From Tannerellaceae bacterium (GTDB lineage: Bacteria > Bacteroidota > Bacteroidia > Bacteroidales > Tannerellaceae), in contig JAITAD010000090.1 in NCBI GenBank assembly GCA_031284275.1, forward strand, positions 1-23,216: a stretch of 23,216 nucleotides of DNA. The letters run 5' to 3'. Under the pieces are notes generated by a model that was not told the DNA's origin, did no database searches, and saw only the letters and a program-made list of their open reading frames with translations. Position 1 is the first letter of the stretch; each line of letters starts with the position of its first letter. The position numbers and the translations under genes are program-made. This document shows positions 1-7,455 of this stretch, in pieces.

Positions 1-443
1 AATTGTGCAAACACGCTTCTGCCATGGAAACCCTTGCTACCAATGCCGAGCGCGCTTCCATCAAGTACAAGCAGGTAGAGTTTATGAGAGATAAACTTGG
101 ACAGACTTTCGACGGCCTCATCTCCGGTGTTACCGAATGGGGGTTGTACGTTGAATTGAATGAGACCAAGTGTGAAGGGCTTGTCCCCATCCGAGACCTC
201 AACGATGATTATTACGAATTTGACGACAAAAACTATTGTCTTGTCGGACGTCACACCCGCCACACTTATCGTCTCGGCGATCCCCTCACCATTCAGGTCG
301 CTTCTGCCAATCTCGAACGTAAGCAACTCGACTTTAAGCTTCTTGATACGCAACCTGCCCCCCATCGTCCTGCTACTTCGAAACGCGGTGCGCACAGAAA
401 AACGCCCAAGACATCTAAAACGTCCAAAAAGAGAAAGTCATGA
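1..443 (+). CDS. rnr: Ribonuclease R, C-terminal fragment (5' end outside window)
   Basis: This is the last ~147 codons of an RNase R/VacB-type 3'-5' exoribonuclease, which degrades structured RNA in the cytoplasm. The frame is open through the left window edge. The first visible codon (TTG at 3) is an internal Leu of the typical LCKHAS segment, not a start. The segment TNAERASIKYKQVEFM is characteristic of the end of the RNB catalytic domain in Bacteroidota RNase R. An S1 RNA-binding domain follows from about residue 33 to 112 (FDGLISGVTEWGLYVELNE, then EGLVPIRDL). The protein ends in a Lys/Arg/Thr/Ser-rich basic tail, common in RNase R. The stop codon overlaps the next gene's start as ATGA, so the two are probably translationally coupled. 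The family call is firm. The catalytic residues lie outside the window. Confidence 0.93.
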   Translation, partial: LCKHASAMETLATNAERASIKYKQVEFMRDKLGQTFDGLISGVTEWGLYVELNETKCEGLVPIRDLNDDYYEFDDKNYCLVGRHTRHTYRLGDPLTIQVASANLERKQLDFKLLDTQPAPHRPATSKRGAHRKTPKTSKTSKKRKS

Positions 444-913
444 ATAATTGGTTTGAATGTAAGGTCACTTTCGACAAAGTGATGGAGAACGGGATGCAGA
501 AAAAAGTGACAGAACCCTATCTCGTCGATGCATTTTCCTTTACCGAGGCCGAAGCGCGCATTACCGAAGAGATGCGTCCTTTCGTTTCGGGAGAGATGGT
601 CGTCGCCGACATCAAGCGCGCCCGCCTCTCCGAACTTTTTCTTAACGAGAACGGCGACCGTTACTATCTTGTCAAAGTCTTTTTCATTACCCTTGATGAG
701 AAAAGCGGCGCCGAAAAGAAGACTACGGCACGCATGTTGACGCAGGCCTCCGATCTCAAGGAAGCTATTGCCGTCTTTGAAGAAGGGATGAAAGGAACGA
801 TGTCCGACTATACCATCGCCTCCGTTTCCGAGACCCCCCTTGTTGATATCTTCCCTTTCTCGGCCGATAAGATACCTGCTACCGCCGATTCTCTCTCCGC
901 CGATAACCGATAA
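440..913 (+). CDS. DUF4494 domain-containing protein
   Basis: A 157-residue soluble protein without a signal peptide or membrane segment. It matches what I know of DUF4494 proteins, a small Bacteroidota family of unknown function: it opens with MNNWFECKVTFDK, has an early TEPYLVDAFSFTEAEARI stretch, and a central YYLVKVFFITLDEKSG strand region. Its position between rnr and a YggS gene fits the family's conserved neighbourhood as I recall it. The start codon overlaps the rnr stop by four bases (ATGA), and yggS follows after 9 bases, so it is an internal operon gene. No catalytic motif can be seen, so no biochemical role is assigned. Confidence 0.85.
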   Translation: MNNWFECKVTFDKVMENGMQKKVTEPYLVDAFSFTEAEARITEEMRPFVSGEMVVADIKRARLSELFLNENGDRYYLVKVFFITLDEKSGAEKKTTARMLTQASDLKEAIAVFEEGMKGTMSDYTIASVSETPLVDIFPFSADKIPATADSLSADNR

Positions 914-922
914 CCCTGCCCC

Positions 923-1627
923 ATGTCCGTTGCCGAAAACGTCCGTCGCCTTCGTTCTGCGGTCCCCGATACTGTCAGCCTCGTTGCCGTTTCCAAATAT
1001 CAGCCTGTCGAAGCCATCCGTCAGGCCTATGATGCCGGACAACGCCTTTTCGGGGAAAACCGTGCGCAGGAACTTGTCGCCAAATACCCGCTGCTCCCGT
1101 CCGACATCGAATGGCACTTTATCGGAACCCTCCAAATCAACAAAGTCAAGCACATCGCCCCCTTTGTCCATACCATTCACAGCATAGACAGCCTCGCTCT
1201 TTTGGATGAAGTAAATCGGCAGGCAATCAAAAAGAACCGTCTCATCAGCGTTTTCCTCCAGATACATCTTGCGCAGGAAAATACCAAGCACGGTTTTTCG
1301 CCCGCCGCCTGCCTCGCCCTACTGCGGAACTTTCACCCTGCCGACTATCCTGCCGTCCGTATAGACGGTCTCATGTGTATGGCTACTTTTACTGACGATA
1401 CCGAACGCATACGCGGAGAGTTTCGACAACTTCGCGTGCTTTTCGATACTATCCGAGCAGACTTCTTTCCCGACAAGCCCCATTTTCGACACCTGTCCAT
1501 GGGCATGAGCCATGACTATCCCATCGCCATTGAAGAGGGAGCTACGATGGTACGCATCGGAACGGCTATCTTTGGTGGCCGTCCGCCCGTTTCAAACCGA
1601 CAAAACTCAACTTTTTTACAACAATAA
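923..1627 (+). CDS. YggS/PLPBP family pyridoxal phosphate-binding protein
   Basis: A 234-residue PLP-binding protein of the YggS/PROSC family. These are cytoplasmic single-domain TIM barrels that buffer pyridoxal 5'-phosphate and affect amino-acid and keto-acid balance; no catalytic reaction is established for the family. Lys25 in SLVAVSKYQP is the expected Schiff-base lysine. Other family signatures are FGENRAQELVAKY (about 40-52), EWHFIGTLQINKVK, GLMCMATFTDD, LSMGMSHDYPIAIEEGATMVRIGTAIFG. The length is normal for the family. The start is 9 bases after the DUF4494 stop. The proC start follows the stop by 1 base. Adjacency to proC is a common bacterial arrangement and supports both calls. Confidence 0.94.
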   Translation: MSVAENVRRLRSAVPDTVSLVAVSKYQPVEAIRQAYDAGQRLFGENRAQELVAKYPLLPSDIEWHFIGTLQINKVKHIAPFVHTIHSIDSLALLDEVNRQAIKKNRLISVFLQIHLAQENTKHGFSPAACLALLRNFHPADYPAVRIDGLMCMATFTDDTERIRGEFRQLRVLFDTIRADFFPDKPHFRHLSMGMSHDYPIAIEEGATMVRIGTAIFGGRPPVSNRQNSTFLQQ

Positions 1628-1628
1628 T

Positions 1629-2420
1629 ATGAAAACTGCTATTCTTGGCGCCGGTAATATCGGAACAGCCATAGCACAAGGCCTCTTAAAAGGGACGCTT
1701 ACCGTACCCGAAGATATCGTTTGCACCACCAAGTCGCCGGCCTCCCTCGAACGTCTCCGGCAACAACTGCCCCCTTCCGTTAGCCTCACACACGACAACG
1801 CCTCCGCTGTGCGCCAATCCCGGCTCGTCTTCCTCGCCGTCAAACCAGCCCTTATTGCCTCCATTATCAAAGAGATACGTCTGTCATTGACCGCCGAACA
1901 CATCCTCGTATCCGTTGCCGCAGGTGTGACTTTCGAGCAACTCTCCGGTTTTCTCGGCAAAGACGCCCCTGCCGTTTCTCTCTTCCGTCTGATGCCCAAT
2001 ACCGCTCTGTCCGTATCTCAAAGCATGACGCTCATCAGTGCGGCGGAGCCTTCGGCACACTCCGACTTGCTTCTCCGTCTTTTTGCCGAAACAGGACGTT
2101 CTATCCTTATCCCTGAACAGTTGATGGCAGCCGGAACGCTGCTCACCTCCGCCGGCATCGCTTTTGCTCTCCGTTATATCCGTGCCGCTACCGAAGGCGG
2201 CGTAGCGCTCGGCTTCCGTCCTGCCGATGCACAATCACTCGTCGCTCAAACTGTTCTCGGGGCTGTTGCCCTGCTCAGTGCCAACGAGACCCATCCGGAG
2301 GTTGAGATAGACAAGGTAACATCACCCGGCGGGGTCACCATACGAGGATTGAACGCTATGGAAGAAGCAGGCTTTACGAAAGCGGTGCTTGCCGGCCTCC
2401 GCCTCCCGACTACAATTTAA
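1629..2420 (+). CDS. proC: Pyrroline-5-carboxylate reductase
   Basis: 263 residues. ProC catalyses the last step of proline synthesis, NAD(P)H-dependent reduction of 1-pyrroline-5-carboxylate to L-proline, in the cytoplasm. The N-terminus MKTAILGAGNIGTAIAQGLL is a Rossmann fold with the GxGxxG loop at about residues 7-12. The C-terminal dimerisation domain carries the family signature VTSPGGVTIRGLNAMEEAGF. The frame is open further upstream to 1512, but that part overlaps yggS and lies before the Rossmann strand, so the ATG at 1629 is chosen. That ATG lies 1 base after the yggS stop. The last 11 bases overlap the convergent porQ gene. Confidence 0.95.
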   Translation: MKTAILGAGNIGTAIAQGLLKGTLTVPEDIVCTTKSPASLERLRQQLPPSVSLTHDNASAVRQSRLVFLAVKPALIASIIKEIRLSLTAEHILVSVAAGVTFEQLSGFLGKDAPAVSLFRLMPNTALSVSQSMTLISAAEPSAHSDLLLRLFAETGRSILIPEQLMAAGTLLTSAGIAFALRYIRAATEGGVALGFRPADAQSLVAQTVLGAVALLSANETHPEVEIDKVTSPGGVTIRGLNAMEEAGFTKAVLAGLRLPTTI

Positions 2421-3402
2421 TGGCCAGAGAAAACATCAGCGAAGTTGCCGACGGGTGGTAGTTAGCCACCGAGAGTGACAACCCAAAGCGGCGTATCCGT
2501 ATACCTGCTCCCGCTGAGAAACCCCCGAAGAAATTGGCGTTCTGTATTTCCAAGTCGAAATGCCGTCGCGGATTGAATCCTACGGCGAGGTAAAAGTTAT
2601 CCGTCGGGGCTAAATCAACGCCCATGACCATGTGCTTAAAGAATGTACGGCCATTACCGTCCGTCGTTGCGGACGATGACGGCTGATCAAACCGCCAACG
2701 GTGTAACGAAACCGCTGTCAGCGTCAGTCGGATAGGTGCATGGGCAAGGCGATAACTCATCCCCATTTGCAAATCGAAAGGTAACGGTTGCCGGCTGTTC
2801 CCTTCATAGGTTGTGAGTTGAGCGCCGAGATTTTTCGCTGCCAAGCCGAAGGAAAGAGTCTTCTCATCATTGTAGTAGCTCACGCCCATATCTGCCGCCA
2901 GTCCCATCGCCGTGTACTCGGCAAAAGATGAGTAGATACATTTCATAGCCAATCCACCCCGCCAACGCTCAGAGAGGTCGTAACCGTAGGCCACTTCGAA
3001 AGCCACATCTTGGGCGGACACCCTTGCACCGGTCAGCGAACCGTCGTATAATGATTCTGCTATGGAACCATAATTAAGATAGGAAGCGGCAACAGCCCAT
3101 GCTCCGCGTTCGCCCTGCGCCCGTGTGTAGAGCACACTTCCGAAGTGTATGTCTGCCAAGTAACTCAGATAGGAAAGCTGAAGCGTTCCCGACATCTCCC
3201 CTCCCAATAATCCCGGGTTGTGGAGCACGGCAGAAGCGTCTTTGTCTGTCAGAGACACTGCCTCCCCGCCCAAGGCATTGATGTGTGCAGAGGTCGGGTA
3301 ACGAAGGAAAGCAAACGCCTCTTTTCCCTCCTGTGCCGGAGAGGAAAAGGCCATCGTCAATAAAACGGCCGATAACGCCAAGCCACAGCGCAGTTCTCGC
3401 AT
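2410..3402 (-). CDS. porQ: Type IX secretion system protein PorQ
   Basis: A 330-residue predicted outer-membrane beta-barrel with a signal peptide (about residues 1-23, ending SSPAQ). The sequence matches the PorQ family: GKEAFAFLRYPTSAHINALGGEAVSLTDKDASAVLHNPGLL near the mature N-terminus, then repeated amphipathic strands, ending LMFSLAIKL. PorQ belongs to the type IX secretion attachment complex with PorU, PorV and PorZ, which processes cargo C-terminal domains and anchors them at the cell surface in Bacteroidota. No other T9SS gene or CTD-bearing cargo is visible here, which is normal because the por genes are scattered. It starts 2 bases after the stop of the MBL hydrolase, so the two are probably cotranscribed. 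Its end overlaps proC by 11 bp. Confidence 0.88.
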   Translation of the reverse strand: MRELRCGLALSAVLLTMAFSSPAQEGKEAFAFLRYPTSAHINALGGEAVSLTDKDASAVLHNPGLLGGEMSGTLQLSYLSYLADIHFGSVLYTRAQGERGAWAVAASYLNYGSIAESLYDGSLTGARVSAQDVAFEVAYGYDLSERWRGGLAMKCIYSSFAEYTAMGLAADMGVSYYNDEKTLSFGLAAKNLGAQLTTYEGNSRQPLPFDLQMGMSYRLAHAPIRLTLTAVSLHRWRFDQPSSSATTDGNGRTFFKHMVMGVDLAPTDNFYLAVGFNPRRHFDLEIQNANFFGGFSAGAGIRIRRFGLSLSVANYHPSATSLMFSLAIKL

Positions 3403-3404
3403 CG

Positions 3405-4043
3405 TCAGAGGAACGGGTTGTAGTTTTTCTCCCCGAATATTGTCGTTCGGGTACCATGTCCCGGATAGACGATCGTTTCATCGGGAAGACAAAGCAATTT
3501 CTCTTTGATAGCCGCCACGAGCAACTCTTCGTTGCCTGCCCAGAGGTCGGCGCGTCCGATGCCTCCGGCGAAGAGCGTATCCCCCGAGAAAAGGTAACGG
3601 TATTGTTCATTGTAGAAAGCCAGGCTGCCCGGTGAGTGTCCCGGCACAAGAATACAGCGCAGCTCCGTTTTTCCGAACCGAATGATAGAGCCGCCCACAA
3701 GGTCTGTCTCCACCGCCACTTCACGTGGGCGCAAGTTCATTCGCAGATAGCGGGCTTGTTCCATTGCACCGGGCACTTTTTCCGTTTCCACCCGATGTGC
3801 GTGCGGCGACAAACCGTAGGTGTTACGGATAAAAGCGTTCCCGAGTATATGATCAAGGTGCAGATGGGTACAAAGGAGGTATTTGGGTTGTAATCCCATT
3901 TTGTCAATGAATCCGGAGAACTCCCGTTCTTCTTCTTGGGTATGGCAACCGCAGTCGATGATGACCGCCTCTTTGGTATCATCGTATAGCAGGTATGTGT
4001 TTTCGTGGAACGTGTTTACCGTAAATGTTTTGACCGTCAGCAT
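3405..4043 (-). CDS. Metallo-beta-lactamase-fold hydrolase (glyoxalase II-like)
   Basis: A 212-residue cytoplasmic MBL-fold hydrolase of the hydroxyacylglutathione hydrolase-like group. The dinuclear-metal motif HLHLDH is at residues 60-65. The other metal ligands are visible: His136 in GHSPGS, Asp155 in SGDTLF, and His196 in PGHG. The compact size matches the short YcbL-like glyoxalase II relatives rather than full GloB, which has an extra helical glutathione-binding domain. The likely reaction is hydrolysis of a thioester such as a lactoylated thiol, but the substrate is not fixed by the sequence. The start is taken at the ATG giving MLTVKTFTVN; an in-frame upstream ATG at 4103 would overlap rsmG. 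It sits 26 bases after the rsmG stop and 2 bases before porQ. Confidence 0.92.
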   Translation of the reverse strand: MLTVKTFTVNTFHENTYLLYDDTKEAVIIDCGCHTQEEEREFSGFIDKMGLQPKYLLCTHLHLDHILGNAFIRNTYGLSPHAHRVETEKVPGAMEQARYLRMNLRPREVAVETDLVGGSIIRFGKTELRCILVPGHSPGSLAFYNEQYRYLFSGDTLFAGGIGRADLWAGNEELLVAAIKEKLLCLPDETIVYPGHGTRTTIFGEKNYNPFL

Positions 4044-4069
4044 GGTTTTTTCTTTCTTTTGATTTTTGG

Positions 4070-4735
4070 TTATGCGTTGGCCGGATACCGCTGTTTCGCC
4101 CATCCTTTGTTTCCGGCAAGGGGCAGGTAGAGTACTTTTTTCTTCTCAAACCAAGGGTGCGGAAAGCAATCGGAAAGATCTGTGACCATGGCTTTATGCC
4201 GGAAGGGACGGATTTCGGCCGATACGTCACCACCTTTCAGGCAGATTAGTCCGTTAGGCAAAGCGTTACGTTGTTCGGGGTGTATGTTCTTCTGTACCAT
4301 GGCTGCCAACGGAGGCAGGGCAAGCGTGGCACGGCTGACGACGAAATCAAACGTTCCTTTCTCCTCTTCGGCGCGGCGGTGGTCGCAAGTGACGTTCGTC
4401 ATCCCGAGCGACTCGACGATAGCGCGACAGACGACGATCTTTTTCCCTGTTCCGTCAATCAGGTGAAAATGCGTCTCCGGAAAAAGGATAGCCAGAGGAA
4501 TCCCAGGGAATCCTCCTCCTGTCCCGACGTCCATCACTTTTGTTTCCGGACGAAAACGCAACAATTTGGCTATGCCCAGCGAATGTAATACGTGATGAAG
4601 GTAAAGATGTTCAATATCTTTGCGCGAAACGACGTTGATGCGCTCATTCCATTCCGCATAAAGCCCGGCAAGAGCAGCCATACGGTTACGCTGTCCTTCA
4701 TCCAGTTCGGGGAAGAGTGCAAGGATGAGATCCAT
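4070..4735 (-). CDS. rsmG: 16S rRNA (guanine(527)-N7)-methyltransferase RsmG
   Basis: A 221-residue SAM-dependent methyltransferase (GidB family) that methylates G527 of 16S rRNA. The family's NVVSRKD motif is at about 34-40. The SAM-binding loop VMDVGTGGGFPGIPLAI is at about 67-83, the acidic LID of strand 2 at about 92-94, and FVVSRA at about 131-136. The length is normal. The ATG at 4735 overlaps the preceding lipoprotein stop as TGATG, indicating coupling. An in-frame GTG one codon earlier (4738) is also possible. Confidence 0.96.
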   Translation of the reverse strand: MDLILALFPELDEGQRNRMAALAGLYAEWNERINVVSRKDIEHLYLHHVLHSLGIAKLLRFRPETKVMDVGTGGGFPGIPLAILFPETHFHLIDGTGKKIVVCRAIVESLGMTNVTCDHRRAEEEKGTFDFVVSRATLALPPLAAMVQKNIHPEQRNALPNGLICLKGGDVSAEIRPFRHKAMVTDLSDCFPHPWFEKKKVLYLPLAGNKGWAKQRYPANA

Positions 4736-5538
4736 CACAGCAAGAGATGCTTGATTTTGGCATATGGAAGATGCACCTCAATGGCGCCGACGGCATAGGC
4801 CGCTATCTCGTAAGTGTTGAAAACGTAGGTTATACCTTTGTCGTCAAGGTAAAAGTTACCGTTGGGAAAGATTTCGTTTACATTGAAAAACCCTTTCTCT
4901 TCCAACGCTATTGGTGTATCCACGCCATATTGGACGCAAATCTCCTTCACTATAAGGTCGGCTATTTCCTTCTCACTGTCTTCGGCAAAGATATCCCGTT
5001 CGGTGATACGTTCCGCCGTACCGACACGCAGGGAGTAGAAAGAGGTGGTTTCGTATCCGTGCGCCCCTCCGGTGAAAGCCGATACGTAGACGGCAAAGGA
5101 AAGGATATCATCTTGATTGTACAATATTGTGTCGCGTCGATGCTCATAGTAAGAGAACCATGCCTCCAACGAGATTGGTTCCGCTATTTCCGCATCCTCG
5201 ACAAAATCCGGTTCAAGTCCGATGTATTTGTTCAGGTAAGCGTTCACATAACGCTTCGAAGCTTCTGCGGGAGCATCCCCTTCATAACCTTCTCCGTAGA
5301 ATGCCTCCACGAAAAAGCGTTGGGCTGCCGTAAGCAGCGTAGCGTCCGGCCATGTTTTTGGGAAGACGAATGTCTGTGTCAGCAGACAGCCGGGATTGGT
5401 CGTATCGCTCAGAAAATGATAAGTTTCCTGTACGCTGATGGTGTCGAAATCGATAGCGTTAGCCTTATGCCGACCTCCGGTACATGATACCGTTACCGCC
5501 AGAAACGCAAAGGCTAACAGAGTTTGTAGAGTTCTCAT
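4735..5538 (-). CDS. DUF3298 (RsiV-like) domain lipoprotein
   Basis: A 267-residue secreted lipoprotein. The N-terminus MRTLQTLLAFAFLAVTVSC is a lipoprotein signal with the lipidated Cys at residue 19, which is why the internal ATG at 5538 is preferred over the longer frame starting at 5592. The mature part resembles the DUF4163/DUF3298 arrangement seen in RsiV-like periplasmic proteins: a first half with WPDATLLTAAQRFFVEAFYG and SLEAWFSYYEHRRDTI, then FTGGAHGYETTSFYSLRVGTAERIT, typical of DUF3298, near residues 150-180. In firmicute RsiV this fold is the sensor part of an anti-sigma factor. Here there is no transmembrane or anti-sigma segment and no adjacent sigma factor, so that role should not be transferred. 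It heads an operon with rsmG. Confidence 0.8.
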   Translation of the reverse strand: MRTLQTLLAFAFLAVTVSCTGGRHKANAIDFDTISVQETYHFLSDTTNPGCLLTQTFVFPKTWPDATLLTAAQRFFVEAFYGEGYEGDAPAEASKRYVNAYLNKYIGLEPDFVEDAEIAEPISLEAWFSYYEHRRDTILYNQDDILSFAVYVSAFTGGAHGYETTSFYSLRVGTAERITERDIFAEDSEKEIADLIVKEICVQYGVDTPIALEEKGFFNVNEIFPNGNFYLDDKGITYVFNTYEIAAYAVGAIEVHLPYAKIKHLLL

Positions 5539-5565
5539 AAATCCATGTGTCCTTGATTTGCGCCG

Positions 5566-5573
5566 CGAAATTA
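5566..5573 (-). promoter_or_regulatory. Possible promoter -7 element for the DUF3298-rsmG-MBL-porQ operon
   Basis: On the minus strand this reads TAATTTCG, a 7-of-8 match to the Bacteroidota -7 consensus TAnnTTTG. It lies 27 bases upstream of the ATG at 5538. No good TTTG-type -33 element sits at the usual 19-21 base spacing, so the call is tentative. Confidence 0.3.
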
Positions 5574-5686
5574 GAACTTTTGTGCCAAACAAGCCTCAAT
5601 ATCATTGTTAATTACCCGCTATCTTCCCCAACCGCTACAAGGACATTCCCTTTACATGCCTTGTCAGAGCAATGAGGGTAAAAGAA

Positions 5687-5722
5687 AACCGCCGCACATG
5701 CAATGGGGCATGTGCGGCGGTT
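5687..5722 (-). terminator. Intrinsic terminator after the SusC1/SusD1 operon
   Basis: A perfect 15-bp stem (5687-5701 pairs with 5708-5722, arms AACCGCCGCACATGC and its complement) with a 6-base loop. On the minus strand it is followed by TTCTTTTA. It begins 14 bases after the susD1 stop, so it terminates the minus-strand susC1-susD1 transcript. The GC-rich stem would form equally well on the other strand, but no plus-strand gene ends here. The rest of the 5539-5736 gap holds the promoter region of the lipoprotein operon and a weaker interrupted inverted repeat (5637-5646 with 5656-5664) of unknown meaning. Confidence 0.85.
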
Positions 5723-5736
5723 GAAAGCAGTCCGAA

Positions 5737-7443
5737 TTACTCGGCCGATGTGCAGTAGTTACTGTTTTTATCCCACCAGATAGGGGTGGAAACGGCATCA
5801 ATACCACCAAGGAGATTCAGAGCTTTAGCATACTCTTCCTTATTGATTTGTTGCTCATTCTGAGGATATTGTACGCGCTTGATAAAGTTCTGCGATTTGC
5901 GGATATCCTTATCACTATTGTTGTAGAGCAACTCGTTACGGGAAGCGGGCACATCCATGCGGGGCAAGTTGAGGCGGCGTTTGTCGCTCCAAGCTTCCAT
6001 GGATATGTCAGGGAACAACGCAAGATATTTCTGGGTGATGATCTTTTCCAATTTCGTGTTTCCTGCGCCGTTTTCATCGTCAAAGTGAGCACTTGTACCG
6101 GCCAAGTTTTTAGCCGTGGAGGCGAGATAATCATCCACCAGATCGGCTACGCCCCAAGTAGCAAACGAGGCGCGAACACCTTCTTCGTAGGCTGACTTGG
6201 CATCTCCCGCATCAAAACCCCGAAGAAAAGCTTCCGCCTTGAGGAAACATACTTCTTCGTAGAGGAAGACATCATAAGGCCGGCTCTTGTAGGGGACTTC
6301 ATCTTTGAAGAGAATACCAAGTTCGGGATAGTAATTACGATCATATTCATCTGCATGTTCGGCACGGTCGCTTGCAGAGAGGCCAACGGGAAGTCCTTTC
6401 CAAGCGTTGCCCCCTGTTTCGGGTTTGGCAAAAGGCGGGTCAAACATGAGGGTGGCACGTGGGTCTATATGCGTTGGATGGGTATAGTTCTCATCCACAT
6501 TCTTCTCGACAGCTTGGTTATTGTAGACTGCACGTTGGTTAACTATACTTCCGTTCCATGCTATACCGCCAATATTTTCCACTAATTTCTCGAAAGAGGC
6601 GGTCATGGAAAGTGGGCCGCTCCACCCGATTTGGAACATCGTGTAATTGTAGTCTGCTCCCCAACCACCATCAGCGCGTGGCGGTACGCGTGCATTATCA
6701 TCGGCACTTTCTATCACACCCTCGGTCAAGGCCTTGGCTATCTCAGTCTTGCAGGTGTTTTCATCGGCTTCCGAAAGGCGCATGGCCAAACGGAGGTGTA
6801 GCGAAGCAGCGAAACGCTTCCATCGGGTGATATCATTCCCGAAAACGATGTCGGAAACGGCGGACATGAAGATGGGTTCGGAGTCCTCAGTGTCCAAGAG
6901 AACGATGGCTTCACTGAGTTCCTTGAAGAACTCGGTATAGTTGTCTTGTACCGACTTGTAGGGTGGATTATCTTCGGCCACGGTGTAGGAAGCGAAAGGA
7001 ATGGGTCCGAAGTAATCCACACCTATTGATTGGACGTAGACCCGCCATATCTTGGCCACGGCGAGTGATTTGGCGTATTCGTCACCCTTGGGAGTGAGAT
7101 TACGGATAACGATGTTCAACCCTGCAACGGCAGACTGTACCCTACGGTACATGCGTTGATTCCACTCGTCGTTAGAAAAATAGTTCTTGATGTCGTACCC
7201 TCCACCGTCGAGCATCTGGGCGTGGAAATCAATGTTGAGAGACTTGATGCGCTGTTCATCATCCCCATCCATCACTGGCAGCGTTCCTCGAAAAGCGCCA
7301 GCCAAACGAGCGTCATCGAAGTTATACGCTACATCGGGGCCCGGCTGATTCGGATTCTCGTTCAACACAGTCAGGTCGCAACCTGTCAGTGCCGGCAAAC
7401 AAAGCGAACAGCACACAATCAATAATTTTATTGTCGTTTTCAT
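5737..7443 (-). CDS. SusD/RagB-family nutrient-binding outer-membrane lipoprotein (pair 1)
   Basis: A 568-residue surface lipoprotein with a signal peptide and lipobox LTGC (Cys22). Features include WRVYVQSIGVDYFGPIPF at about 130-150, RFAASLHLRLAMRLS at about 210-225, and the C-terminal tail VSTPIWWDKNSNY. They place it in the SusD-like group that pairs with TonB-dependent transporters and caps them as a substrate-binding lid (SusD-like_2 type as I recall it), rather than in the classical starch SusD group. It starts 12 bases after the susC1 stop, the usual susC-susD order, so the two form one outer-membrane uptake complex. No glycosidase, peptidase or regulator is linked, so the substrate (glycan, peptide or other) cannot be named. 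Confidence 0.92.
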   Translation of the reverse strand: MKTTIKLLIVCCSLCLPALTGCDLTVLNENPNQPGPDVAYNFDDARLAGAFRGTLPVMDGDDEQRIKSLNIDFHAQMLDGGGYDIKNYFSNDEWNQRMYRRVQSAVAGLNIVIRNLTPKGDEYAKSLAVAKIWRVYVQSIGVDYFGPIPFASYTVAEDNPPYKSVQDNYTEFFKELSEAIVLLDTEDSEPIFMSAVSDIVFGNDITRWKRFAASLHLRLAMRLSEADENTCKTEIAKALTEGVIESADDNARVPPRADGGWGADYNYTMFQIGWSGPLSMTASFEKLVENIGGIAWNGSIVNQRAVYNNQAVEKNVDENYTHPTHIDPRATLMFDPPFAKPETGGNAWKGLPVGLSASDRAEHADEYDRNYYPELGILFKDEVPYKSRPYDVFLYEEVCFLKAEAFLRGFDAGDAKSAYEEGVRASFATWGVADLVDDYLASTAKNLAGTSAHFDDENGAGNTKLEKIITQKYLALFPDISMEAWSDKRRLNLPRMDVPASRNELLYNNSDKDIRKSQNFIKRVQYPQNEQQINKEEYAKALNLLGGIDAVSTPIWWDKNSNYCTSAE

Positions 7444-7455
7444 GTTCTTTATTTT

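Noticed and set aside
293..1291. 332-codon minus-strand frame over rnr, DUF4494 and yggS
   Set aside because: It lies antisense to three genes with clear family matches and has no recognisable domain.
1512..1628. N-terminal extension of proC
   Set aside because: The 39 extra codons overlap yggS and precede the Rossmann strand. The ATG at 1629 gives a normal ProC.
5637..5664. Interrupted inverted repeat ACAAGG-CAT/ATG-CCTTGT as an operator
   Set aside because: It has a bulge, a 9-base loop and no second copy, and is probably chance.
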